From: Halobacillus massiliensis
GTDB taxonomy: Bacteria; Bacillota; Bacilli; Bacillales; Halobacillaceae
Reading direction: 5' to 3'
Length of the DNA stretch: 64,000 nucleotides
Assembly: GCF_900166625.1 (NCBI RefSeq)
Contig: NZ_LT800499.1
Location: forward strand, 1,880,115-1,944,114
Part shown: piece after piece, positions 40,688 through 49,948 of the stretch
How positions within the stretch are numbered: the stretch's first letter is position 1
Layout: each line of letters begins with the position of its first letter
Notes under the pieces: model-generated
What the model saw: the letters and a program-made list of their open reading frames with translations, nothing else
Databases searched by the model: none
Told to the model about the DNA's origin: nothing
Program-made: the position numbers and the translations under genes

Positions 40688-43324
40688 ATGAAAAACTTAA
40701 CATCAGCAGACGTAAGACAGATGTTCCTGGACTTTTTTAAAGAAAAAGGTCATGACGTGGAGCCGAGTGCTTCTCTAGTACCGCATGAGGATCCTTCTCT
40801 TCTATGGATAAACAGTGGGGTAGCTACCTTAAAGAAGTATTTCGATGGACGGGTTATTCCGGAAAATCCTCGAATTGTTAATGCACAAAAGTCCATTCGA
40901 ACGAATGATATTGAAAATGTAGGGTTTACGGCCCGTCACCATACGTTTTTTGAAATGCTGGGTAACTTCTCTATTGGTGACTACTTCAAAGAGGAAGCCA
41001 TTGAATGGGGATGGGAATTCCTTACAAGCCCTGACTGGATTGGATTTGACCCGGCTAAGCTTTCGGTAACTGTCCATCCTGAAGATGACGAAGCTTATGC
41101 GATTTGGAAAGATAAAATAGGAATTGATGAAGAAAGAATTATCCGTATCGAAGAAAACTTCTGGGATATTGGAGAAGGTCCGAGTGGTCCAAATACAGAA
41201 ATTTTCTACGACCGTGGGGAGAAGTACGGCAATGATCCGTCTGACCCTGAACTTTATCCGGGAGGCGAAAATGAAAGGTATCTGGAAATCTGGAATTTAG
41301 TATTCTCCCAGTTTAATCACAATCCAGATGATACCTATACTCCGCTGCCGAAGAAAAACATTGATACTGGAATGGGTCTTGAACGTATGGTCTGTGTTAT
41401 TCAGAATACAGAGACAAACTTTGAAACAGATCTATTTCTTCCAATAATTCAGGCTGTTGAAAAAATCTCCGGCGTACCGTATGGCGAAAAACAGGAACAG
41501 GATTCAGCCTTTAAAGTAATTGCCGATCATATGCGGACTGTCAGTTTTGCAGTGAGCGATGGAGCACTCCCGTCAAATGAAGGGCGAGGCTATGTGCTCA
41601 GACGCCTGCTTCGCCGTGCTGTAAGATTTGCAAAGCAGATCAATATAAATGAGCCGTTTATGTTCAAACTGGTTCCTGAAGTGGCTGGTATTATGAATGA
41701 CTTTTATCCGGATATCCGTAAGAAACAAGAATTTATTCAAAATGTGATTAAGACAGAAGAAGAGCGATTCCATGAAACTTTAAATGAAGGACTTACGATT
41801 CTGTCTACTATTATGAAAGAAGAGACAGCCAAAGGAAGTAATGTGTTCCCAGGAAGTGAAGTGTTCCGCCTCTATGATACGTTTGGGTTTCCTAAAGAAC
41901 TAACGGAGGAATATGTGGCCGAGGCCGGGTTCACTATTGATGAAGAAGGCTTCCAGAATGAAATGGAAAAACAGCGGGAGCGTGCTAGAAGTGCCCGCCA
42001 GAAATCAGACAGCATGCAGATTCAGGATAGCGTACTTGGCGATATAAATGTGAAAAGTGAATTCGTCGGTTATGAGACATTGAGCGCAGAAGCGACCGCA
42101 GTTGAGATAATTAAAGATAATGAGCTTGTAGAGTCAGCAGCTGAAGGGGATACGGTTTACCTCTTTTTAGATCAAACTCCTTTCTATGCAGAAAGTGGTG
42201 GACAGATTGCTGATAAAGGGATGCTGAAGAATCAAGACACAGAGCTAGAGGTAACGAACGTTCAGAAAGCTCCTAACGGGCAGCATATGCATGAAGCAAT
42301 TGTTCTAAAAGGTATGATCAAGAAAGGGGCTCAATTCACAGCGGTAGTAAATAAAGAGACCCGTTCTTACATCGTGAAGAACCATACTGCTACACATTTG
42401 CTTCACCAGGCCTTGAAAGATGTTTTAGGTGAGCACGTAAATCAAGCCGGATCGCTTGTAGCTCCTGACCGACTTCGATTTGATTTTTCACACTTCGGTT
42501 CAGTTTCAGAAGCTGAAATGGAACAAATCGAACAAATGGTAAACGAAAAGATATGGAAATCTATTCCTGTAAGTATTGAAACTAAATCACTAGAAGAAGC
42601 AAAGGAACAAGGGGCAATGGCCTTGTTCGGCGAAAAATATGGTTCTGAAGTACGCGTTGTGCAAGTTGGTGATTACAGTTTGGAACTGTGTGGAGGCTGC
42701 CATGTTGTTAACACGGCAGAAATCGGATTGTTTAAAATTATCAGCGAGACAGGTATTGGTGCTGGTACAAGACGTATAGAAGCTGTAACCGCAAAAGGGG
42801 CTTACGAGTATTTAAGCGGTAAGGAAGCTCTTTTAAAGCAGGCCGGCGAACTGCTTAAATCTAAGCCTAATCAGCTGATTGATCGTATTTATAGCGTGCA
42901 GGATGAGATAAAATCCTTACAGCGAGAAAATGAATCATTAGCCTCAAAATTATCGAACATGGAAACAGCCTCAATTTTTGAAGAAATCGAAGCTGTTGAG
43001 GGAGTTAACCTACTGGCTAAAAAAGTGGACGTTAAAGATATGAATGCCTTACGAAATATGATGGACGATCTCAAACAGAAGACAGATTCGGGCGTATTTC
43101 TCCTTGCTGCAACGAGTGGAGAAAAAGTTCAGCTGATCGCAGGAGTTTCTAAAGATCTCATTGAAAAAGGCTTTCATGCAGGCAACCTAATTAAAGAGGC
43201 TGCAGCGATCTGTGGAGGCGGAGGAGGCGGCCGTCCTGACATGGCACAGGCAGGCGGTAAAGATCCTTCCAAAATTTCCGAAGCTTTAGCATATGCAAAA
43301 GAATATGTAAAAAGCAATGCTTAG
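40688..43324 (+). CDS. alaS: Alanyl-tRNA synthetase
   Basis: An 878-residue class II AlaRS. The catalytic core (about 1-365) starts [19 protein letters not shown] and has motif 2 around [19 protein letters not shown]. The editing domain (about 480-700) carries zinc/editing motifs [11 protein letters not shown] and CGGCHV. The C-terminal coiled coil and DHHA1-like C-Ala domain end in [21 protein letters not shown] 40688 is set by AAGGAGG at 40673-40679; an in-frame TTG at 40661 lies before that site. Control is by the T-box leader. Confidence 0.98.
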   Translation: MKNLTSADVRQMFLDFFKEKGHDVEPSASLVPHEDPSLLWINSGVATLKKYFDGRVIPENPRIVNAQKSIRTNDIENVGFTARHHTFFEMLGNFSIGDYFKEEAIEWGWEFLTSPDWIGFDPAKLSVTVHPEDDEAYAIWKDKIGIDEERIIRIEENFWDIGEGPSGPNTEIFYDRGEKYGNDPSDPELYPGGENERYLEIWNLVFSQFNHNPDDTYTPLPKKNIDTGMGLERMVCVIQNTETNFETDLFLPIIQAVEKISGVPYGEKQEQDSAFKVIADHMRTVSFAVSDGALPSNEGRGYVLRRLLRRAVRFAKQININEPFMFKLVPEVAGIMNDFYPDIRKKQEFIQNVIKTEEERFHETLNEGLTILSTIMKEETAKGSNVFPGSEVFRLYDTFGFPKELTEEYVAEAGFTIDEEGFQNEMEKQRERARSARQKSDSMQIQDSVLGDINVKSEFVGYETLSAEATAVEIIKDNELVESAAEGDTVYLFLDQTPFYAESGGQIADKGMLKNQDTELEVTNVQKAPNGQHMHEAIVLKGMIKKGAQFTAVVNKETRSYIVKNHTATHLLHQALKDVLGEHVNQAGSLVAPDRLRFDFSHFGSVSEAEMEQIEQMVNEKIWKSIPVSIETKSLEEAKEQGAMALFGEKYGSEVRVVQVGDYSLELCGGCHVVNTAEIGLFKIISETGIGAGTRRIEAVTAKGAYEYLSGKEALLKQAGELLKSKPNQLIDRIYSVQDEIKSLQRENESLASKLSNMETASIFEEIEAVEGVNLLAKKVDVKDMNALRNMMDDLKQKTDSGVFLLAATSGEKVQLIAGVSKDLIEKGFHAGNLIKEAAAICGGGGGGRPDMAQAGGKDPSKISEALAYAKEYVKSNA

Positions 43325-43348
43325 TTTTTAAATTATAGTAAATAAGTA

Positions 43349-43354
43349 TATAAT
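43349..43354 (+). promoter_or_regulatory. Possible -10 for ireB-ruvX-yrzB
   Basis: TATAAT at 43349-43354 in an AT-rich gap 34 bases before ATG 43388. The -35 region is weak. Confidence 0.35.
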
Positions 43355-43387
43355 GAAAGAAACATTAAAAGTGCGAGGTGATCTTAA

Positions 43388-43657
43388 ATGAGTTCGATGG
43401 ATAAAACAATGCGATTTAATTTCTCAGAGGAGCCATTTGATAAGGATGTCCGATCCCTGCTGCTTTCTGTTCACAATTCTTTAGAGGAGAAAGGCTATAA
43501 CCCTATTAATCAAATTGTAGGCTATCTGTTATCTGGAGACCCAGCATATATTCCTCGCCACCAGGATGCAAGAAACCTTATTCGCAGAATGGAAAGAGAT
43601 GAATTAATCGAAGAATTAGTGAAGTTTTATTTAGAAAAGAATAAAGAGGAAGCTTAA
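43388..43657 (+). CDS. IreB-family regulatory phosphoprotein (YrzL)
   Basis: An 89-residue member of the UPF0297/IreB family, recognised by MDKTMRFNF and [20 protein letters not shown]. In Enterococcus IreB is phosphorylated by the IreK kinase and affects cephalosporin resistance; an early Thr (TMRF) is the usual target region. GAGGTGATC precedes ATG 43388. The stop overlaps the ruvX start by one base, and alaS-yrzL-yrrK-yrzB is the standard Bacillus order. Confidence 0.92.
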   Translation: MSSMDKTMRFNFSEEPFDKDVRSLLLSVHNSLEEKGYNPINQIVGYLLSGDPAYIPRHQDARNLIRRMERDELIEELVKFYLEKNKEEA

Positions 43658-44073
43658 TGAAGAAAATAGGTTTGGACGTAGGAGAGAAAACAATAGGAAT
43701 TGCCTTGTCGGATGCCATGGGTTGGACAGCGCAGGGAATTACTACTCTCCATTGGGATGAAAATGATTATTCCACAGTAAAGGAACCTTTGCGAAAAGTG
43801 TTGGAAGAAAATGAGGTTACTGAAGCGGTAATAGGTCTTCCTAAAAACATGAATGGCACAATTGGTCCTAGAGGAGAGGAAAGCCAGAGGTTTGCGAAAT
43901 GGCTGGAGAGGGAATTCCAAATTAAAGTCCGGCTCTGGGATGAACGATTAACAACGATGGCGGCCGAACGCGTATTAATCGATGCAGATGTTAGCAGAAA
44001 GAAGCGTAAACAAGTGATTGATAAAATGGCAGCCGTTATCATTCTTCAAAGTTATTTAGACTCTATTCAATAA
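43657..44073 (+). CDS. ruvX: RuvX/YqgF family nuclease (16S rRNA 5'-end processing)
   Basis: A 138-residue RNase H-like protein (YrrK). The first strand [18 protein letters not shown] holds the catalytic Asp, followed by [14 protein letters not shown] and [14 protein letters not shown] with Glu/Asp ligands, and a final Asp in [14 protein letters not shown]. Long called a putative Holliday junction resolvase, the E. coli homologue is needed for 16S rRNA 5'-end maturation. TAATG overlap with the gene before. Confidence 0.93.
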   Translation: MKKIGLDVGEKTIGIALSDAMGWTAQGITTLHWDENDYSTVKEPLRKVLEENEVTEAVIGLPKNMNGTIGPRGEESQRFAKWLEREFQIKVRLWDERLTTMAAERVLIDADVSRKKRKQVIDKMAAVIILQSYLDSIQ

Positions 44074-44086
44074 AGGAGGCCTTTTT

Positions 44087-44371
44087 ATGGCTTTAGAAAA
44101 AGAAGAACGTATTATTATTCCCGATGAGAACGGAGAAGAGCATTTATTTGAGGTGCTTTTCACATTTGATGTAGATCAGACGGAGCAATCCTATATTGCC
44201 GTTGTACCGGCTGAACAAAAGGAAGGCGATGAAGTAGAAGTATATGCTTTCCGCTATGAAGAGAAGGGCAACGAAGAGGATGATCTGGCACTGTACCAGA
44301 TTGAATCTGATGAAGAATGGGAAATGGTTGAAGAGATGTTAAATACTCTTACGGAAGAAGATTTAACTTAA
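44087..44371 (+). CDS. yrzB: DUF1292 protein YrzB
   Basis: A 94-residue, very acidic protein of UPF0473/DUF1292 with ITIPDENG-like opening IIIPDENGEEHLFEVLFTFD and the ending DEEWEMVEEMLNTL. No function is known. AAAGGAGG precedes ATG 44087. It is the last gene of the ireB-ruvX-yrzB set; a terminator follows. Confidence 0.9.
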   Translation: MALEKEERIIIPDENGEEHLFEVLFTFDVDQTEQSYIAVVPAEQKEGDEVEVYAFRYEEKGNEEDDLALYQIESDEEWEMVEEMLNTLTEEDLT

Positions 44372-44386
44372 TAAGGTGTTAAAATA

Positions 44387-44420
44387 AAAGCTTAGGGCAT
44401 TATAGCCTTAAGCTTTTTTT
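44387..44420 (+). terminator. Terminator after yrzB
   Basis: AAAGCTTAGGGC (44387-44398) pairs with GCCTTAAGCTTT (44405-44416), one G-U, then T. Confidence 0.88.
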
Positions 44421-44502
44421 AAATCATTTGTTAAAATCCAATACGGTTAGATTATAAGTCGAAATTTGTAGTATAATGTAGCGGATGAAAGGAGGAGCTT
44501 TG

Positions 44503-45594
44503 GTGTCTGATTCGAAATTTAAAACAAATGAAGAAAGAAGCAAGGTACGAAGAATAGTTATTATTGTATTGGTTTCCTTGTCCGCATTATTATGCATTAG
44601 TGTCATCGCCGGGTATCTGTTCATACGTTCAGCTTTACAGCCGGTTGATTCCCAGGATGACAGTCAGATCCATGTTGAAATACCAATCGGATCTTCAACA
44701 GCACAAATTGCATCCACGCTGGAAAAGCATGGAGTTATAAAAAATGACCTCGTTTTCAGACTATATACGAAGTATAAAAATGTATCAGGCTTTCAAGCAG
44801 GTAATTATCAATTTACAGCTTCCATGACACATGATGAAATTATTGAGTCTTTAAAAGAAGGTAAACTCATAAAGGAGGCTGCTGTAAGTATAACGATTCC
44901 GGAAGGACGTAATATGGAGCAGATAGCCGAGAAGTATGCAAAGGAGTTTGAATTCACTAAGGATGAATTTTTGGAAAAAGCAAATGATGAAGGTTTTTTA
45001 AAGGAAATGATGGATAAGCATCCAGAACTTTTGAGTAAGGATATTTTAAATGAAGATATTCGTTATCCTCTTGAAGGATATCTTTTCTCTACCACTTACC
45101 AATATGAGGTGGAAAACCCGGGGATTGAGCAGATTATTGAAGATATGCTGATGGCTACTGAGGAAGTTGTTCTACAATATAAGGAACAGATAGAGGAAAG
45201 AGATTTAACTGTTCATGAAGCTCTTACAATGGCCTCGTTAGTAGAAAATGAAGCAAGAACAGAAGAAAATCGCAAAAAAGTGGCCGGAGTTTTTTACAAC
45301 AGACTTGATGAGGACATGATGCTTCAGACAGATCCTACGGTTTTGTATGCGTTAGGTAAACATAAAGACCGGGTGCTGTATGAAGATCTTGAGGTAGATT
45401 CTCCTTATAACACATATAAGAATAAAGGACTTCCATCAGGACCAATCTCAAGCTTCAATCGCAATTCCCTTGAAGCAGCGATAAATCCGATTGAATCTGA
45501 ATATCTCTATTTCCTGGCCGACGGTGAGGGAGAGATTTATTACTCAGAAACTTTAAAAGAACATAACAAATTGAAGAAAGAACACATTAACTGA
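44503..45594 (+). CDS. mltG: Endolytic murein transglycosylase MltG (YrrL)
   Basis: A 363-residue membrane-anchored enzyme that cuts nascent glycan strands. One membrane helix (about 17-40) is followed by a LysM-like subdomain (about 60-125) and the YceG catalytic domain; the catalytic Glu is in ASLVENEARTEENRKKVAGVFYNRL, and LQTDPTVLYALG and NTYKNKGLPSGPI are family signatures. GTG 44503 is chosen because AAAGGAGG at 44488-44495 is 7 bases upstream; ATG 44485 lies before that site. A TATAAT at 44472-44477 is a likely -10. Confidence 0.92.
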   Translation: MSDSKFKTNEERSKVRRIVIIVLVSLSALLCISVIAGYLFIRSALQPVDSQDDSQIHVEIPIGSSTAQIASTLEKHGVIKNDLVFRLYTKYKNVSGFQAGNYQFTASMTHDEIIESLKEGKLIKEAAVSITIPEGRNMEQIAEKYAKEFEFTKDEFLEKANDEGFLKEMMDKHPELLSKDILNEDIRYPLEGYLFSTTYQYEVENPGIEQIIEDMLMATEEVVLQYKEQIEERDLTVHEALTMASLVENEARTEENRKKVAGVFYNRLDEDMMLQTDPTVLYALGKHKDRVLYEDLEVDSPYNTYKNKGLPSGPISSFNRNSLEAAINPIESEYLYFLADGEGEIYYSETLKEHNKLKKEHIN

Positions 45595-45633
45595 CAAAAG
45601 GAATGCGATTAATCCTCGCATTCCTTCTTTTGT
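45594..45633 (+). terminator. Terminator after mltG
   Basis: ACAAAAGGAATGCGA (45594-45608) pairs with TCGCATTCC...CTTTTGT (45616-45633), with a 3-nt bulge. The hairpin starts at the last base of the stop. Confidence 0.7.
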
Positions 45634-45692
45634 ATATGTTAAAATAATAGGGTTGCAATATAGAGTTTTATTTAGGAAGGGGTATTCTTTCC

Positions 45693-46322
45693 ATGAATAC
45701 ATTTGAATACTTGCAGTCATTACTGCCCGAGCCCTCGGATAATGTAAAACAGCTGGAAGCCTATGCAAAAGAACATAATGTTCCGATTATGGAGCCGTTA
45801 GGTATAGATTTTTTAATGCAGTTAGTTAGAATGCATAAGCCTAATTATATTTTGGAGATCGGTACAGCTATCGGTTATTCTGCTTTACGGATGCTAGAAG
45901 CATCTCCGCACAGTCAAATCGTAACGATTGAAAGAGATGAACAAAGAATCAAAGAAGCAGAAAGTAATTTCCGTGCGTTTGAAGTTGAGGACAACGTGAC
46001 CATTCTAAAAGGGGATGCTCTTGACTTAAAGAAAGATGCGGAAAAATCAGCTCCTTATGATATGTTATTTATTGATGCGGCTAAGGGCAAGTATGAAGAT
46101 TTCTTTAATCTATATGCCCCTCTTCTTACGGAAAAAGGAATTATCATTTCAGATAATGTACTGTTTAAAGGATACGTGGCCGATCCATCTTCAGCCAACA
46201 GCCGACTAAATCAAATAGCTAAAAAGATAAGAACCTTTAATGAGAAGTTAAATGCTCGTGAGGATTATCATACAACCATCATCCCGATCGGTGATGGGGT
46301 AGCAATTACAGTGAAAAAATAA
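45693..46322 (+). CDS. trmR: tRNA 5-hydroxyuridine methyltransferase TrmR (YrrM)
   Basis: A 209-residue class I SAM methyltransferase of the O-methyltransferase 3 family. The SAM loop is ILEIGTAIGYSALRM, followed by TIERDEQR, and the metal-binding region DMLFIDAAKGKYEDFF and ISDNVLFKG. B. subtilis YrrM (TrmR) methylates 5-hydroxyuridine at tRNA position 34 to give 5-methoxyuridine. In B. subtilis the U32-peptidase-like genes that make the hydroxyl group lie next to it; here udk follows at once. GGAAGGGG precedes ATG 45693. Confidence 0.87.
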   Translation: MNTFEYLQSLLPEPSDNVKQLEAYAKEHNVPIMEPLGIDFLMQLVRMHKPNYILEIGTAIGYSALRMLEASPHSQIVTIERDEQRIKEAESNFRAFEVEDNVTILKGDALDLKKDAEKSAPYDMLFIDAAKGKYEDFFNLYAPLLTEKGIIISDNVLFKGYVADPSSANSRLNQIAKKIRTFNEKLNAREDYHTTIIPIGDGVAITVKK

Positions 46323-46362
46323 GAGAATACTGTAGTTGACAGGAAAGGAGATCCCGGAACAA

Positions 46363-47007
46363 ATGAGTGATAAACCTGTTGTAATTGGTGTGGCCGGAGG
46401 AACAGGCTCAGGAAAAACAAGTGTTACTCGTTCGATTATCGAAAGATTTACAGATAAGACGTTATTAATGATAGAACAGGATTACTATTACAAGGATCAG
46501 AGTCATCTTCCAATGGAAGAGAGACTGAAAACCAACTATGACCATCCGCTTGCTTTTGATAATGATTTATTAATTGAACATATAAAACAGTTAATTGATC
46601 AAAAGCCAATTAGCAAGCCGGTTTATGATTACAAAATTCATACACGCTCTGATCAAACGATTCAGGTCGAGCCAAAAGAAGTTATTATCTTAGAAGGTAT
46701 CCTCGTCCTGGAAGACGAGCGGCTGCGTGATTTAATGGACATTAAAGTATTTGTGGATACGGATGCAGATGTCAGGATTATTAGAAGAATGACAAGGGAT
46801 ATTAATGAGCGGGGCCGGACACTTGATTCGGTAATTGACCAATATATCAATGTGGTAAGACCGATGCATCTTCAGTTTGTGGAACCGACAAAGCGCTATG
46901 CAGATATTATTATTCCGGAGGGCGGACAGAATCATGTGGCCATTGATTTAATGGTGACTAAAATTCAGACTGTGCTGCGCGAAAAAGGTCAGATTATAAA
47001 CAAATAA
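46363..47007 (+). CDS. udk: Uridine kinase
   Basis: A 214-residue pyrimidine salvage kinase for uridine and cytidine. It has the P-loop [15 protein letters not shown] near residue 9, the substrate motif [16 protein letters not shown], and [18 protein letters not shown] 46363 follows AAAGGAG by 12 bases, a slightly long gap; the family start of the form [12 protein letters not shown] fits. A longer TTG start at 46336 lies before the ribosome site and is rejected. Confidence 0.95.
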   Translation: MSDKPVVIGVAGGTGSGKTSVTRSIIERFTDKTLLMIEQDYYYKDQSHLPMEERLKTNYDHPLAFDNDLLIEHIKQLIDQKPISKPVYDYKIHTRSDQTIQVEPKEVIILEGILVLEDERLRDLMDIKVFVDTDADVRIIRRMTRDINERGRTLDSVIDQYINVVRPMHLQFVEPTKRYADIIIPEGGQNHVAIDLMVTKIQTVLREKGQIINK

Positions 47008-47012
47008 AATAG

Positions 47013-47041
47013 TTGAAAACTTGAATGAAATCTGGCATAGT
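47013..47041 (+). promoter_or_regulatory. Candidate promoter for greA
   Basis: TTGAAA (47013-47018), 17 bases, CATAGT (47036-47041). The leader is about 85 bases long. Confidence 0.4.
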
Positions 47042-47134
47042 TTGGATTAGAAGTTCTAGGTAGCCTGGCATTTGTATACCTTTATAGCACAAACTGGTTA
47101 TCTATATTGTCGGATAGAAGGAGTGTAATGGAAA

Positions 47135-47614
47135 ATGGCTCAAGAAAAAAATTATTATATGACAGAAGATGGAAAAAGAAAATTAGAAGAAGAACTCGAT
47201 TATTTAAAAAATGAGCGCCGTAAAGAAGTTGTGGAAAGAATAAAAGACGCCCGCGGCTTTGGAGATCTTTCTGAGAACTCCGAATATGATGCAGCAAAAG
47301 ACGAGCAGGCTTTTGTAGAAGCAAGAATTCAAACGGTTGAAAATATGATAAGAAATGCAGTAATTATTGAAAGTGATCAGGATAACCCGGACAGGGTCTC
47401 TATGGGTAAATCCGTTACTTTTCAGGAACTTCCAAATGGAGAAGAAGAAACTTACACAATAGTAGGAAGTGCAGAAGCGGATCCATTTGAAGGAAAAATT
47501 TCAAACGACTCACCTATGGCACAAAGTTTAATCGGCCATGAGGTAGGGGATCAGGTGTCTGTAGCCACCCCGGGTGGAGAGATTTTAGTGAAAATTGTAA
47601 CGGTTACATCCTAA
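47135..47614 (+). CDS. greA: Transcript cleavage factor GreA
   Basis: A 159-residue protein that enters the RNA polymerase secondary channel and triggers cleavage of backtracked RNA. The N-terminal coiled coil (about 8-75) carries the tip acidic pair in [15 protein letters not shown], and the C-terminal FKBP-like domain ends [24 protein letters not shown] precedes ATG 47135. It is a single gene with its own terminator. Confidence 0.97.
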   Translation: MAQEKNYYMTEDGKRKLEEELDYLKNERRKEVVERIKDARGFGDLSENSEYDAAKDEQAFVEARIQTVENMIRNAVIIESDQDNPDRVSMGKSVTFQELPNGEEETYTIVGSAEADPFEGKISNDSPMAQSLIGHEVGDQVSVATPGGEILVKIVTVTS

Positions 47615-47623
47615 TAGATGCAG

Positions 47624-47650
47624 AAGGCAGGGGGAATCCCTGCCTTTTTT
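47624..47650 (+). terminator. Terminator after greA
   Basis: AAGGCAGGG (47624-47632) pairs with CCCTGCCTT (47638-47646), 5-nt loop, then TTTT. Confidence 0.92.
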
Positions 47651-47738
47651 ACTATTTATTATTCAATTTTAAACGGTCGCAGGTTTTCATTCAGTTACGA
47701 ATGAATTATGGTGGAATGAATCATAAGGAGGTAGCACA

Positions 47739-48467
47739 ATGGCTGATAAGAGATCAACAAAAAGAACGGAACGTTTAGAAGAAAAAAAGTTAAGAGGAAA
47801 AAAACTAATGGTCTGGCTGGCAGGCATTGCAGCTATATTACTCATCGTTTTTATTTTTCAGCTTGCTGCAGGCGGAGATAATTCAGAGCAAAGTCAGGAG
47901 ACAAGTACAGAAGATACTCAGAAGACGGATGATTCTGAAAGTAATGATGATAAGCAGGAGCAAGAGCAAGAGCTAAAAGTAGAGACTAAAGATGATGAAA
48001 AGGATTCAGACTCCAGTAAAGATAAAGAAAAAGATAAAGAAAAAGATAAAGAAAAAGATAAAGACAAAAAAGATAAGGAAAAAGAAAAAGAAAAAGATAA
48101 GAAAGAAGATAAAGACCGTAAAGTTGAAGAAGGAACCGAAGAAAACGTTGATAAAGTAATTACACAGGACTGGGAACCCGTAGGCACAGAACAGGATGTC
48201 TCAGGAAATCATAATCCAACCTTCCAGCAGGGCTCACAGGATTGGAATGAAATTATAAAAGCAGCAAGCGATGCAAGTGGTCTCAGTCAGAATGATATGA
48301 TTCAGTGGAGAGTAGAGAACGCAGGCAATGGAAAGGTCAGTGCTACGCTTTCTGATAAGTCTCAGGACAATGTATATCGTGTGCTGGTGGAATGGGCCAA
48401 TAATAAAGAAGGCTACCGGGCTGTTCAAGTCGAGGAGCTAAATGAAGTACCGTCACAATATAGATAA
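47739..48467 (+). CDS. yrrS: DUF1510 membrane-anchored protein YrrS
   Basis: A 242-residue protein: a basic cytoplasmic start, one membrane helix (about 23-43, KLMVWLAGIAAILLIVFIFQ), a long Lys/Asp/Glu/Ser low-complexity stalk (about 45-140) built from KDKEKD repeats (12-bp DNA units from about 48021), and the conserved DUF1510 domain (about 155-240, ITQDWEPVGTEQ to GYRAVQVEELN). It matches YrrS. In B. subtilis yrrS is beside pbpI, which is absent here. Extracytoplasmic role unknown. AAGGAGGTAG precedes ATG 47739. Confidence 0.87.
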   Translation: MADKRSTKRTERLEEKKLRGKKLMVWLAGIAAILLIVFIFQLAAGGDNSEQSQETSTEDTQKTDDSESNDDKQEQEQELKVETKDDEKDSDSSKDKEKDKEKDKEKDKDKKDKEKEKEKDKKEDKDRKVEEGTEENVDKVITQDWEPVGTEQDVSGNHNPTFQQGSQDWNEIIKAASDASGLSQNDMIQWRVENAGNGKVSATLSDKSQDNVYRVLVEWANNKEGYRAVQVEELNEVPSQYR

Positions 48468-48485
48468 TAGGGGGATTTCTCAACA

Positions 48486-49178
48486 ATGGCTATTGGAATT
48501 ATTGGAGCAATGGATGAAGAAATTGAATTATTAAAAAGTGAAATGAAAGTAAGGGAAGTCCATCATGCCGCAGGCAGTATTTTTATAGAAGGTGAATTAA
48601 AAGATCATTCAGTTGTGCTCCTGAAATCCGGAATTGGAAAAGTAAATGCTGCGATCGCCGCCACTATTCTTCACGAACGGTTTGATGTGGAAGAAGTTAT
48701 TAATACAGGGTCTGCCGGTGGATTCGCAACAGATCTTGAAGTTGGGGATGTAGTAATCTCCACTACGGTCGTTTACCATGACGTAGACGTTACGGCATTC
48801 GACTACGATTACGGACAAGTTCCCGGCCTTCCCGCGGTCTTTACAGCAGATGAAGAAATGGTGAACCGGGCCTTCCAGGCAGTAGAAAACACTAATGCAA
48901 AAGCCCAAAAAGGTATTATTGCCACAGGAGATTCCTTTATGCAGGAAGAAACTCATGTTGAAACGGTAAGAGGCAGATTTCCAGATATGATCGCAGCAGA
49001 GATGGAAGCTGCCGCCATCGCTCAAGTCTGCCACAAATATGAAAAGCCATTTGTCATTATACGGGCGCTTTCGGACATTGCCGGCAAGGAATCTTCCATA
49101 TCTTTTGATCAATTCCTTCCAAAAGCTGCGGAAAATGCAGCGGCAATCATTATGGCAATGCTTGAAAAGAAAGATTAG
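48486..49178 (+). CDS. mtnN: 5'-methylthioadenosine/S-adenosylhomocysteine nucleosidase
   Basis: A 230-residue nucleosidase that removes adenine from MTA and SAH, so feeding methionine salvage and SAM recycling. The start MAIGIIGAMDEEIELL holds the catalytic Glu of the DEE motif; IATGDSFMQ and IAAEMEAAAIAQVCH provide further substrate contacts, and RALSDIAGKES the catalytic Asp. A GGGGGAT site precedes ATG 48486, 18 bases after yrrS. Confidence 0.96.
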   Translation: MAIGIIGAMDEEIELLKSEMKVREVHHAAGSIFIEGELKDHSVVLLKSGIGKVNAAIAATILHERFDVEEVINTGSAGGFATDLEVGDVVISTTVVYHDVDVTAFDYDYGQVPGLPAVFTADEEMVNRAFQAVENTNAKAQKGIIATGDSFMQEETHVETVRGRFPDMIAAEMEAAAIAQVCHKYEKPFVIIRALSDIAGKESSISFDQFLPKAAENAAAIIMAMLEKKD

Positions 49179-49243
49179 TAGGAATTACCACTTCTTAGGA
49201 GGCTGATTTATGTTACAATCATAGACAGCAGGAGGTGGGTAGA

Positions 49244-49471
49244 ATGGACTCTAATAAGGTGCTAGAAGGCAAGGCTGCTGACTACAAAAGGTTTACCTTA
49301 ACTTTGCTTATACTAAGTGGGTATTTGTATATCGGTGTGTTAATCAGTATGTTTGAGTATCATTCAACCGCATACAATTATCTCTTTGCTTTAATAGCCC
49401 TGTTATTAATAGCTGCTTTTCAGTTTGTTAGAAAGCTTCAATATATACAAAAAAAATTGTCCGAAGAATAA
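49244..49471 (+). CDS. YrhC-like small membrane protein
   Basis: A 75-residue protein with two membrane helices (about 17-37 and 45-62) and charged ends. In B. subtilis YrhC is encoded in the mtnN-mccAB cluster; sequence features (ADYKRF at the start, RKLQYIQKK at the end) and position agree. ATG 49244 has AGGAGG about 8 bases upstream; GTG 49235 overlaps that site. The mccA/mccB genes are missing here. Function unknown. Confidence 0.75.
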   Translation: MDSNKVLEGKAADYKRFTLTLLILSGYLYIGVLISMFEYHSTAYNYLFALIALLLIAAFQFVRKLQYIQKKLSEE

Positions 49472-49475
49472 ATAC

Positions 49476-49515
49476 AGGAGCGGCTGTCAACTGACAGCCG
49501 CTCCTTATATTTTTA
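49476..49515 (+). terminator. Terminator after yrhC
   Basis: AGGAGCGGCTGTCA (49476-49489) pairs perfectly with TGACAGCCGCTCCT (49492-49505), followed by TATATTTTT. Confidence 0.9.
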
Positions 49516-49539
49516 AAACTTTTTCTTTGTCCCGTTTGC

Positions 49540-49865
49540 TGGGCACGCGAAACGATTCACTTTCCATTGTCGAACGGTGAGCTTCCTCAGGCTAAAGCCC
49601 TCCGGGATCTCACCCTGTTCTATCCTCCCATATGAGTCTCGCCGTTTCCCCTGGCCCTTTATGTTTTTTTGAGTAACGGAACATTGAGTAGGAGAAGATT
49701 ATTTCCATTAGAACGGTTACTGAAGCTACATTGTTCCGTTTATACTATCAATGGTAAAGAGAAAGTGAAATGGCGAGACTCCTGCAGGGAGATAGAGCTC
49801 AGGAGAAATCCGTGAGTGGAGCTAGCTCACCGGCTCCCCGTGAAAACGGGTCATTTCCCAGCCTT
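49540..49865. repeat. Palindromic intergenic element (two inverted copies of a GGCGAGACTC-type repeat)
   Basis: No open frame is credible here. GAGTCTCGCCGTTTC (49634-49648) faces GAAATGGCGAGACTC (49767-49781); reading outward from each, the flanks remain alike (GGGAG, ATAGA, CAGG, GCTCACCG). A second, inner pair AACGGAACA (49675-49683) and TGTTCCGTT (49732-49740) lies between them. The outer unit resembles a repeat that I recall from many Bacillaceae intergenic regions, with a GGCGAGACTCCTGC core. Copies appear diverged. Confidence 0.7.
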
Positions 49866-49948
49866 GTTTTCCATACCAATTAATCAGAACAGCCGGTTAT
49901 TTCGATCAATTTAATAAATCATCTATAGATTAGATCCAAACGGTCAAT

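Noticed and set aside
40521-40703. Minus-strand frame of 60 residues upstream of alaS
   Set aside because: It is the reverse of the alaS T-box and terminator, a common false gene call.
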